Below, in pieces: positions 11,611 to 19,515 of a stretch of 20,170 nt of DNA. A model generated the notes under the pieces. It did not search any database. It was given only the letters and a program-made list of their open reading frames with translations, and was not told where the DNA came from. A program made the position numbers and the translations under genes. Origin of the DNA: Candidatus Saccharibacteria bacterium UBA1235 (GTDB lineage Bacteria > Patescibacteriota > Saccharimonadia > Saccharimonadales > Saccharimonadaceae). Location of the stretch: positions 1 through 20,170 of the forward strand of contig DBWP01000003.1 in assembly GCA_002309075.1 (NCBI GenBank). Direction: 5' to 3'. Every line of letters starts with the position of its first letter. The stretch's first letter is position 1.

Positions 11611-14493
11611 ATGGATGAAAATCTTGCGAATGAAGAACGTGAGGCGTTTGAATCTCGTACACCGAGTCTTTATAGTGGTTCGGGGCGAGAGAATAAACAG
11701 AAAGTTCGCGCGAAAGGATTTTTTAAACGCAAGGGGCCGATAGCTTTAATTATTGGTTTGATTTTTGGAGTCGGGGGTTTGGTTGGTGGCGCCCAACTGA
11801 TGCAGCCGTTTAGTTTAATTGAACAATTTAGAGAGACTTTTAACTCAATGCAGACATCGGTTGATGCACGATCGAATAGTTTTTTGCGTTATCAAATGGA
11901 TTCAACTCGTAATAAAAACCCAATTAAAGGGAAAATTTTTGGCGGAAGTACTTTTAAGATTACTGAAAATCAGGCTGCGAAATTAGCGGCGCAGGGAATT
12001 GAATACGATAATGATTATAATGGTTATAGAGTTTTAAAGTTTGATGATGGAACTGGAAAAATTCAAATTGTAACAGCAGACAAAAATACAGCAAGTAAAT
12101 TAGGAAATGGTGCGGTTGATTTTGAGACATTATATAGGACGAATTCAGATTTTTATAATGGATATAATAAGGGTTCGATGACTTGGAAGGGGGCAATTGC
12201 AAACTGGTTCGGGACGACGACGGTAAAGTTTTTAAGAAGCAATAAAATCACGCGTAATTTGTTCCAAGATTTTCAAAAGAAAGTAGAAGCTGAGAATAAT
12301 GGTAATTCTAGGACGGTAGCGCTAGAGCTAATGGCAAAGGGAACAGATAAAATTACGGAGGGTGGATATAAGACGACAGGGGCGGAAGAGACGTATGAGG
12401 AAGATGGTGAAACTAAAACAAGGTCGATTGATATTGAGAATGTAAAGCCAGAGAGTGGGGTAAACGGAGCGGATTCCCTCGTTGATAATGGAGTTAGTGG
12501 TAGCAGAGTAATTGATCGCTCAAATATAGATACTAAAGCTATTCTTAGTGGAGTTTCCGGGAGCGTAACGCAAGGCGCAAATATTGCCTGTACCGTGTTT
12601 AATGTGCTTGGAGGGGTTAGCGCCTTAGTAACGGCTAGCGAAGCTCTCCAGGTTATGAGTTTGGTGACCGGATATCTTGAGGCGATTGATAAAGTTAAGG
12701 CTGGGAATGGATTAGATTCGCCGATCCATGATCTAACTAATGCGCTAAATGAGAGAAAGTTAAATACTAATACAGTTATTAATAGTATTTCGATAAATGG
12801 TGAGAATGTAAATAGCGAAAGTGAAGATAAACCAACAGAAAAATCGGCTATGGAGGCTAGTGGGATAGTAGCGCTTTATGGCGGCGGGGCCGTAAATCCA
12901 AAAGATCCTAGCGTGCAGAGCTTTAACTTTTCTGGTAATATGGGTAGTATTTTCCGCGGATTAGGTTCGAGTGTTGCGCTTTTCGGGGCTTGTTCGGCGG
13001 CTAAAGCGGCGGCAGGGGCAGTGAATATTGGCATTGACGCCGCTAGTTTAGTTACTTGTTTGGCTGGCATGGTAGGTGCTACTTTTACATTTGGTGCATC
13101 GGCGGCAATTGGTTGCGGGGCTTTTGCTGCTAACGCGCTAAGGGGTATAGCGATCGGTTTAACGATTAGCACGGTTATCGCTGGTGTAATTGCTGCGATA
13201 ACCCCAACCGTAAAAAATATGATGACGCGAGATTTAATAAAAGATATTGGCGGCGAAGATCTTGGAAATGCGTTGGCCTTTGGCGCTAATATGTATATGG
13301 GTAATACTCACCGCGCAAATGGTGGAGCTTTAGCGACACGCGAACAATATATAGCGTTTAAAACTGCGCAAAATGAAGTAATTGCTAATAATGCAAAATA
13401 CGAAAGAATAAATAGAAATCCGTTTGATATGAGCTCAAAATATACTTTTATGGGGACTTTAGCGAACCAAGCAATGAAATTTGCTTCGACGAATTCTTTG
13501 ATGAGCGTGATTGCTTCCATGAGTAATGCGGTAACTTCCTCAATGGTTGCGATGAGCCCGTCGGCGTCAGCTTATGATCTTGCTAGTGAATTACCAAGCG
13601 CGGAAGAATATGAAGAAACCTGTCCATATCTTGCGTCGATCGGCGCGATAGGTGACGCCGCATGTAATCCATATACGATTTCTGATATGTCTACTATGAA
13701 TATTGATCCTTTGGATGTGATTAATAAATTAAATGATCCAAATGGAGATGGGGATTATGAAGATAGTAATTTCTTAGATGAGGAAACGTCGGACGGGAAT
13801 GTTATTATTAAAGCTGGTTCGCCGCTCGCAGAATATATTCAGTTTTGCACTACGAGATCTTCGGCGTTTGGGATGACGGATTGGAATATTGTAAACCAGT
13901 TAAGTAGCTTTGGGCAGGTAGAAACTGAAAACAGCTTTGTGAATAATATGACGAACTCGGCGATCGGCGCGGTACCAATACTTGGCGATGTGATCGACAT
14001 TTATGGCAATGAAGAAGCTAGCAAAAATATAGGATACATAACTGGAGAATCTTGTGTGGCCGGGAATAATGTCAGTGGCGAAGATGCGCCAGGCTGGGCG
14101 CCAAATTGGGAAACGGCAAAATATTATCAAAGATTTATCGAAGATCAGTCGCTTGCGGAAACGATGGGGTTATTTGACAGTGAAGAATCGGCCGTGACAG
14201 CATATCTTAATAATTATTATGAAGAAAATTCTTTAGATAATTCATACGAGGGGATTTTGGCAAGATATTCTGGGCTTTCTAAAGATGACGTAGTGGCTCT
14301 ACTTGATTTCATTGACTATTCTGTATATGTTGCAAATTACGATCCGAGCGAAAGGTATGTGTTTGGAGAAAAAACAAAACTCATAGAAGATAAAACAATT
14401 TTGTTTAATAATGATTGGTGGTATAATAATATATATGACAGAGTTGGAAAAGTTGAAACAAGAGCTAAAAAAGCTGAATACTGGATATGCTAA
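11611..14493 (+). CDS. Large membrane protein of unknown function, 960 residues
   Basis: I do not recognise a family. Seen in order: a polar, charged N terminus with a basic patch (1-42), a glycine-rich membrane segment (43-63), a soluble Asn/Thr-rich region (65-320), a hydrophobic stretch (about 324-360), a polar linker, a long Gly/Ala-rich hydrophobic block that could hold three or four membrane segments (about 446-535), and a C-terminal soluble domain (540-960). The last includes DPNGDGDYED (709-718), which resembles calcium-binding aspartate loops. Eight or more cysteines lie beyond residue 320, including the final residue, suggesting disulfides if that part is outside. A secretion-channel component, surface effector or pore former are all possible; none is shown. 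The end overlaps pheS by 59 bases. Confidence 0.8.
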   Translation: MDENLANEEREAFESRTPSLYSGSGRENKQKVRAKGFFKRKGPIALIIGLIFGVGGLVGGAQLMQPFSLIEQFRETFNSMQTSVDARSNSFLRYQMDSTRNKNPIKGKIFGGSTFKITENQAAKLAAQGIEYDNDYNGYRVLKFDDGTGKIQIVTADKNTASKLGNGAVDFETLYRTNSDFYNGYNKGSMTWKGAIANWFGTTTVKFLRSNKITRNLFQDFQKKVEAENNGNSRTVALELMAKGTDKITEGGYKTTGAEETYEEDGETKTRSIDIENVKPESGVNGADSLVDNGVSGSRVIDRSNIDTKAILSGVSGSVTQGANIACTVFNVLGGVSALVTASEALQVMSLVTGYLEAIDKVKAGNGLDSPIHDLTNALNERKLNTNTVINSISINGENVNSESEDKPTEKSAMEASGIVALYGGGAVNPKDPSVQSFNFSGNMGSIFRGLGSSVALFGACSAAKAAAGAVNIGIDAASLVTCLAGMVGATFTFGASAAIGCGAFAANALRGIAIGLTISTVIAGVIAAITPTVKNMMTRDLIKDIGGEDLGNALAFGANMYMGNTHRANGGALATREQYIAFKTAQNEVIANNAKYERINRNPFDMSSKYTFMGTLANQAMKFASTNSLMSVIASMSNAVTSSMVAMSPSASAYDLASELPSAEEYEETCPYLASIGAIGDAACNPYTISDMSTMNIDPLDVINKLNDPNGDGDYEDSNFLDEETSDGNVIIKAGSPLAEYIQFCTTRSSAFGMTDWNIVNQLSSFGQVETENSFVNNMTNSAIGAVPILGDVIDIYGNEEASKNIGYITGESCVAGNNVSGEDAPGWAPNWETAKYYQRFIEDQSLAETMGLFDSEESAVTAYLNNYYEENSLDNSYEGILARYSGLSKDDVVALLDFIDYSVYVANYDPSERYVFGEKTKLIEDKTILFNNDWWYNNIYDRVGKVETRAKKAEYWIC
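14419..14427 (+). promoter_or_regulatory. Promoter of pheST inside the preceding reading frame
   Basis: TGGTATAAT encodes part of WWYNN near the C terminus of the 960-residue protein. It ends 7 bases before the ATG at 14435. No good -35 box was found at the right distance. Confidence 0.7.
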
Positions 14494-15394
14494 GATCCAT
14501 GAAATTCCGGCAGAAAAACGAGGAGAGTTTGGTCGAGAATTAAACGCAAAAAAAATGGCGATTTTAGAGCAAATTCGCAAAGCGGAAGAGGCAGCTTTTG
14601 ATGTTGACGTCGAAGCGATTGACGTGACTGCTCCTTGTGGGGTTAATGAACCTCTACCAGAATTTTATCCAGTTTCAAACGGTTCCAGACATCCTTTAAT
14701 GACTGAACTTGATCGGGTGGCTAAGATTTATCAAATGATGGGGTTTGATGTAATGGAATCGCGCCAACTCGATGACGAGTTCCATATGTTTGATTCTTTA
14801 AATTTCGCAAAAGAGCATCCGGCGCGTGATGGATATGATACTTTTAGGACTGAAGAAGGTCTAATTCCGCCAGCTCACACTTCAACAATGCAACATAGAG
14901 TTTTGAAGGCGTATAAAAATCGTTTAGAGCAGGGCAAGGAAATTGCTGTGGTGGTACCAGGTCGAGTTTATCGAAACGAAGACGTCGATGCAACTCATGA
15001 ACATACATTTTATCAATGTGAGGGTGTTTACGTGTCGAAAGATTGTAAACTTAGCGATATGCTTGGTATTCTTCGAGAGTTCTTTGAAAAATATTACGAA
15101 CAGAAACTTAATATTAGAACTCAGCCGGGATATTTTCCATTCACGGAACCGAGCCTTGAGTTTATGATTGAAAAACCAAAGGCGCTTGGCGGGAAGAAAG
15201 GTGACTTTCTTGAGATGTTGGGTTGCGGAATGATCCACCCAAATGTTCTTAAAATGGCAGGGATAGATCCGGAAGTCTACCATGGTTTTGCATGGGGTGG
15301 CGGTATTGATCGTTTAGCAATGCTTCGATATGGGCTAAAAGATGTAAGATATTTTGAGTCGGGCAATCTTAATTTCTTGAAGGAGTTTAAATAA
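14435..15394 (+). CDS. pheS: Phenylalanyl-tRNA synthetase alpha subunit
   Basis: The catalytic subunit of the alpha2-beta2 class II enzyme that charges tRNA-Phe. The start at 14435 gives 319 residues (E. coli 327) and lies just after a -10 box; an in-frame ATG at 14411 lies upstream of that box and is unlikely. An N-terminal coiled-coil arm (residues 1-50) binds tRNA in known enzymes. Class II motifs follow: MGFDVMESRQLDDEFHMFDSLN, the HTSTMQHRVL block, GRVYRNEDVDATHEHTFYQ, FPFTEPSLE and the motif 3 GFAWGGGIDRLAML. Its stop overlaps the pheT start by one base. Confidence 0.96.
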   Translation: MTELEKLKQELKKLNTGYAKIHEIPAEKRGEFGRELNAKKMAILEQIRKAEEAAFDVDVEAIDVTAPCGVNEPLPEFYPVSNGSRHPLMTELDRVAKIYQMMGFDVMESRQLDDEFHMFDSLNFAKEHPARDGYDTFRTEEGLIPPAHTSTMQHRVLKAYKNRLEQGKEIAVVVPGRVYRNEDVDATHEHTFYQCEGVYVSKDCKLSDMLGILREFFEKYYEQKLNIRTQPGYFPFTEPSLEFMIEKPKALGGKKGDFLEMLGCGMIHPNVLKMAGIDPEVYHGFAWGGGIDRLAMLRYGLKDVRYFESGNLNFLKEFK

Positions 15395-17691
15395 TGAGAA
15401 TTTCGTTAAATTGGCTTAAGAAATATGTAAAAGTTTCAGTTTCTGATGAGGAATTGGTACGGCTTATTGGTGCGCGATTAGTTGAAGTTGAGGGCGTAAT
15501 TGATGAAACTGAGAAATATAATAATATATATATAGTACAGGTCGTAAAAGCCGAAAAGATTCCTGACACACATTTGACACTATGTCAAATTGATTGCGGA
15601 GAAAAGGATTTGGTGCAGGTTGTTTGTGGAGCTCCGAATGTACGCGAAGGGATGTTTTCGGTCTGGATTAAGCCGGGAGCGATTGTTCCAGCTTCAGTTC
15701 ATGAAGATGCGCCGTTTGTGATTGGTAAAAGAAAAATGCTCGGTAAATATGAAAGTAATGGTATGCTTGCCGGGGCGGATGAACTGGATTTTGGCGATGA
15801 TCATTCTGGGATTGTGGAAATTGATCCGGAAATTGCAAGGCCAGGGGAACCAGTTGCGAATGTTTTTGACCTTAAAGATAAAATTCTTGAAATTGAGAAC
15901 AAGTCTTTGACGCATCGTCCAGATTGTTTTGGTTTAATCGGCTTTGCTAGAGAAGTTGCGGGCATTTTGAATGAACATTTTGATTATAACCTTGAGTTTT
16001 TAAAACATAATGTTGAAAATAAAAATCTTAAGATTGAAATTTTAGATCATAAGATTTGTCCGCGATATACAGCGATGGTCTTAGAAAAACATGGCGAAAT
16101 GAAGAAAAAGTATTTGACATGGCAGGATACAATTTTAGCGAAGTCCGGAATGCGCCCGGTGGATGCAATTGTTGATGCGACGAATTATCTAATGCTTCTT
16201 ACGGGTCAACCTTTGCACGCATTTGATTATGATAAGTTTGTGAAAGTTGGTGGAGATGATAAAAATCCGCGGATTAAAGTAAGATTGGCGCGAAACGATG
16301 AAAAAATGACGCTTCTTGATGGAAAAGAAGTTTCGCTGAACGAAAATGATATCGTGATTTGTTCTGGTGATACGCCGGTTGCTCTTGCTGGGGCGATGGG
16401 TGGCGAGTCGACAATGATTGATGAAAATACAAGAAATGTTATTTTAGAATCAGCAACATTTAGTCTTTATAATCTTCGTAAAACCCAGATGGCGCATGGG
16501 ATTTTCTCGGAAGCGATTACGAGATTTACTAAAGGTCAACCGCCTTATCAAACTTTAGCTGTGGCAGAGGCATGCGCTGGAATGCTTAGAGATGGTTTTA
16601 AGGTAGCGGAGATTGCTGATGAATATCCGAATCCAGAGAAACAAGCTGTTGTGAAAATTACAACAGATGAGATAAATGGCTTGCTTGGAACGAACTACCC
16701 GGAAAGTTTAATTACGAAAGCGCTTTCTAATGTTGGGTTTGATGTTAAGCGTAAAAAAGGTGAACTCGAAGTTTTAGCTCCGGAGTGGCGAACTGATATT
16801 CATATTAAGGAAGATATTATTGAAGAGATTGGCCGGCTTTTTGGCTACGATAATATTACTCCGACTTTACCAAAACACGAAACAGCAGAAGAAAACAAGA
16901 TGTTTAAACTTAAGTCTGAAGTTCGTGAAGCGATGAAGAGTTTTGGCGCCAACGAAGTTTTGACTTATAGTTTTGTGAGTGGAAAATTATTGAATAAAGC
17001 TGGGCTCGAAACAAAGAATTCGTATAAAATCGTAAATTCAATTTCGCCAGAATTGCAATTTGTGCGACAGTCGATTGTGCCGAGTTTGCTTGAGAAGGCG
17101 TATGTTAACCAGAAGATTCCGTTTGATAAATTTGCGCTTTATGAAATGAATAAAGTTTATCAAAAGGATTGGGGTGAGAATGATGAAAACGTGCCGGTTG
17201 AAAAAGTCCAGATGGGTTTTGTGATTGCAGAAAGAAAAGGTGTGGGTACAGCATACTACAAGGCGAAATATTATGTAGAAAAATTGCTTGAAGAGTTTAA
17301 TATTTCGGCGAAATTCTCGCCGCTAAAGATTAAAACGCCAGTGAGTTTGCCGTTTGAAAACAAAAGATCGGCGGAAATATATGTCGGCGCAAGATGCATC
17401 GGTGTGGTTGGCGAATTTAAGAATTCTGTAAGACGAAATTTCAAACTAGAAGAGTATTTGGCTGGATTCGAACTTGATATGGATGCAGTTTTGGAGCTTC
17501 GTGAAGCTAAGAAAATCGGTGATTTTGAGATTCATGAAAAAATTGATGAGACTATAACAACGAAAGAAACTTACGAAAAAACTTTGAAAAAACTTGAAGC
17601 GAAATATCCAGGTGCTAAGATTACGCCGGTCGGAATTTATCAGCCAGAAGGTGTGGAAACAAAGAATATCACGTTCCATATAGAAAAATAA
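15394..17691 (+). CDS. pheT: Phenylalanyl-tRNA synthetase beta subunit, short C-terminal domain
   Basis: The 765-residue beta subunit contains the EMAP-like tRNA-binding domain (about 40-150, with VVCGAPNVREG), the B3/B4 editing domain (HRPDCFGLIGFARE near 175), the B5 domain (about 420-500) and the catalytic-like core. E. coli PheT has 795 residues. Here the C-terminal ferredoxin-like anticodon-binding (FDX-ACB) region is only about 58 residues where about 95 are expected. It ends after VGIYQPEGVETKNITFHIEK without the usual TLTDEE helix. An AAGGAG Shine-Dalgarno (15380-15385) and the TAATG overlap with pheS show coupled translation. Confidence 0.95.
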   Translation: MRISLNWLKKYVKVSVSDEELVRLIGARLVEVEGVIDETEKYNNIYIVQVVKAEKIPDTHLTLCQIDCGEKDLVQVVCGAPNVREGMFSVWIKPGAIVPASVHEDAPFVIGKRKMLGKYESNGMLAGADELDFGDDHSGIVEIDPEIARPGEPVANVFDLKDKILEIENKSLTHRPDCFGLIGFAREVAGILNEHFDYNLEFLKHNVENKNLKIEILDHKICPRYTAMVLEKHGEMKKKYLTWQDTILAKSGMRPVDAIVDATNYLMLLTGQPLHAFDYDKFVKVGGDDKNPRIKVRLARNDEKMTLLDGKEVSLNENDIVICSGDTPVALAGAMGGESTMIDENTRNVILESATFSLYNLRKTQMAHGIFSEAITRFTKGQPPYQTLAVAEACAGMLRDGFKVAEIADEYPNPEKQAVVKITTDEINGLLGTNYPESLITKALSNVGFDVKRKKGELEVLAPEWRTDIHIKEDIIEEIGRLFGYDNITPTLPKHETAEENKMFKLKSEVREAMKSFGANEVLTYSFVSGKLLNKAGLETKNSYKIVNSISPELQFVRQSIVPSLLEKAYVNQKIPFDKFALYEMNKVYQKDWGENDENVPVEKVQMGFVIAERKGVGTAYYKAKYYVEKLLEEFNISAKFSPLKIKTPVSLPFENKRSAEIYVGARCIGVVGEFKNSVRRNFKLEEYLAGFELDMDAVLELREAKKIGDFEIHEKIDETITTKETYEKTLKKLEAKYPGAKITPVGIYQPEGVETKNITFHIEK

Positions 17692-17700
17692 TTTTGCTTA

Positions 17701-17709
17701 TGCTATAAT
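17701..17709 (+). promoter_or_regulatory. Extended -10 promoter of ftsEX
   Basis: TGCTATAAT follows the pheT stop by about ten bases and ends 6 bases before the ATG at 17716. The upstream GCTTA completes the recurring GCTTATGNTATAATA core. No -35 is evident. Confidence 0.75.
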
Positions 17710-17715
17710 AAAAAT

Positions 17716-18474
17716 ATGATATTACTCGATAACGTGAGTAAAACCTACCCTGGCGACAAGGAGCCAGCGCTTGACGGCGTTTCGCTTCATATTGAGCCGA
17801 ATGAGTTTGTATTTTTGGTCGGTAAATCCGGGGCAGGGAAGTCGACTCTAATTAAAATGATTACGAAGGAAGAAATTCCGGATTCTGGCAAGATTGTGAT
17901 TGGCGGAATTGATCTTGATTACGTGAAAAAGAGGCACATTCCGAGTTACCGAAGAAGACTTGGCGTAGTATTTCAAGATTTTAAGCTTTTACCGAGGCGA
18001 ACTGTTTATGAAAATGTGGCTTTTGCGCTTGAGATTGCTGGAATGAGCGGAAAAGATATTCGTAAAACGGTACCAAAAGTTTTGGAATTGGTCGATCTTT
18101 TAGATCAGGCTAAAAAATTCCCTGGGCAACTTTCAGGCGGTCAGCAGCAAAGAGTCTCAATCGCACGTTCTGTGGCAAGACAGCCGAAGATTTTGATTGC
18201 AGATGAGCCGACGGCAAATTTGGACGTTTTGACGACTGCTGAAATTATGGCGCTTCTTAAGAAAATTAATGATTTTGGGACTACGATTTTAGTATCGACG
18301 CATGATGAGAAAGTAGTAAATAGTTTACAAAAACGCGTCGTAACACTAAAAGATGGTAAAATTGTTGATGACCAGAAAAATGGCGGTGTTTATAAGTTAG
18401 ACGAAAAGAAAGTTGAGCGAGCTCCGCGTGCTATTCAAACACCTGGCCATGCGATGAGAAAGAAGGTAATTTAA
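17716..18474 (+). CDS. ftsE: Cell-division ABC transporter ATP-binding protein FtsE
   Basis: FtsE binds FtsX and transmits ATP hydrolysis across the membrane to peptidoglycan hydrolase activators during division. The 252 residues show Walker A GKSGAGKST (36-44), the Q-loop VFQDFKLLP, the signature LSGGQ (139-143), Walker B ILIADEP (D163, E164) and the switch histidine in VSTHDE. The usual FtsE has about 220-230 residues; here about 25 extra basic residues at the C terminus (ERAPRAIQTPGHAMRKKVI) follow the ATPase domain. Translation appears leaderless. The stop overlaps the ftsX ATG by one base. Confidence 0.95.
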   Translation: MILLDNVSKTYPGDKEPALDGVSLHIEPNEFVFLVGKSGAGKSTLIKMITKEEIPDSGKIVIGGIDLDYVKKRHIPSYRRRLGVVFQDFKLLPRRTVYENVAFALEIAGMSGKDIRKTVPKVLELVDLLDQAKKFPGQLSGGQQQRVSIARSVARQPKILIADEPTANLDVLTTAEIMALLKKINDFGTTILVSTHDEKVVNSLQKRVVTLKDGKIVDDQKNGGVYKLDEKKVERAPRAIQTPGHAMRKKVI

Positions 18475-19487
18475 TGGAAGACGGAAAATTGAAAAATGCC
18501 GCGAAAAAAGGCCTAAAAACGATGCAGAAAACCCGCAACAAGCATCCTATGCTTGAAGAAGGGCGGATTTTGAAGTATGGAGCGAAGGGCTTTATTAGGA
18601 ATATTTGGCTTTCTACTGCAGCGACGGTGGTAATGGCGATAACTTTGATTATTTTGTTCGTGACAATTGTTGCGAGCGTAATTTTGACGAGTACAGCAGA
18701 AATGATGCGCGATAAAATCGATATTACGATTTACTTAAAACCAAATACATCTTCTGAAGTTTTAGATGAGCTTACTGGTATTATTTCGAGCGATAAGAAT
18801 ATTAAAAAAGTAACAACTTCTACTTCGGAAAACGAATATGAAAAATTCGTTGCGGAAAATTCTGATAGTAAAGATATTTTGGAAGTGCTTGATGATGAAA
18901 TGAAGGGGATTATGATTTCAAAAATGCAAGCTACGATGCGAATTAAAGTTTATGACGTCGATAATCTTGACAGTATAAAAAATCTAGTTGGCACAAATGA
19001 ATTATTCGTGGAATACGTTGACGAAAGTATGCCGCCAACATACGATGTAAATCAAGCCGAAATTGCAACAATCACATCTTGGGCAAGAATTGCGCGAACT
19101 GGTGGGTTGATACTTGCTATAGTCTTTCTTATCATTTCGGTTTTGATTATTTTCTCAACTATTAGAATGGCAATTTTCTCGCGTCGTGAAGAAATTTATA
19201 TGATGAAATTAGTCGGCGCAGATAAAAGGTTCATCCGTGGGCCGTTCCTGGTTGAAGCTGAGATTTGTGGTGTAATCGCGGGCATTATTGCAACGACTGC
19301 TTCGTACTTTGGATTTATGGCACTTGCTCCGAGACTAGCTGATTACGGTATCGATGTGACAGCGATTACGGACGTATTAGAATCTAATAAAATCGTCTTG
19401 ATGTATCTTGCATTTATCATCGCAGGGGCTATTATTGGTAGAATTTCGGCAAGATTGGCAGTATCGAAATACTTGCATAAAACTTGA
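18474..19487 (+). CDS. ftsX: Cell-division membrane protein FtsX
   Basis: The 337-residue protein has the FtsX layout: a basic cytoplasmic N terminus (1-38), membrane segment 1 (about 40-72), an extracellular domain (about 73-205, with DKIDITIYLKPNTSSE), then three membrane segments (about 208-232, 252-280, 305-328). The conserved SRREEIYMMKLVGAD loop follows segment 2 and is a family hallmark. FtsX carries signals from FtsE to an extracellular partner. The likely partner is the next gene. A weak AAGGT 6 bases upstream and the TAATG overlap with ftsE indicate coupled translation. Confidence 0.94.
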   Translation: MEDGKLKNAAKKGLKTMQKTRNKHPMLEEGRILKYGAKGFIRNIWLSTAATVVMAITLIILFVTIVASVILTSTAEMMRDKIDITIYLKPNTSSEVLDELTGIISSDKNIKKVTTSTSENEYEKFVAENSDSKDILEVLDDEMKGIMISKMQATMRIKVYDVDNLDSIKNLVGTNELFVEYVDESMPPTYDVNQAEIATITSWARIARTGGLILAIVFLIISVLIIFSTIRMAIFSRREEIYMMKLVGADKRFIRGPFLVEAEICGVIAGIIATTASYFGFMALAPRLADYGIDVTAITDVLESNKIVLMYLAFIIAGAIIGRISARLAVSKYLHKT

Positions 19488-19502
19488 CGCTTATGCTATA
19501 AT
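19473..19502 (+). promoter_or_regulatory. Promoter of the coiled-coil hydrolase-activator gene
   Basis: TTGCAT (19473-19478) and TATAAT (19497-19502) are 18 bases apart, with TG at 19494-19495. The -35 lies inside the end of ftsX. The expected start near 19509 leaves a leader of about 7 bases before the ATG at 19516. Confidence 0.65.
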
Positions 19503-19515
19503 ATATAGTATAAAT

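Noticed and set aside
14411..14434. Upstream ATG start for pheS at 14411
   Set aside because: It lies before the -10 box of the predicted promoter and adds residues (MIGGIIIY) not typical of PheS.
19484..19489. TTGACG as -35 box for the gene at 19516
   Set aside because: Spacing to TATAAT is only 7 bases. TTGCAT at 19473 with an 18-base spacer fits better.
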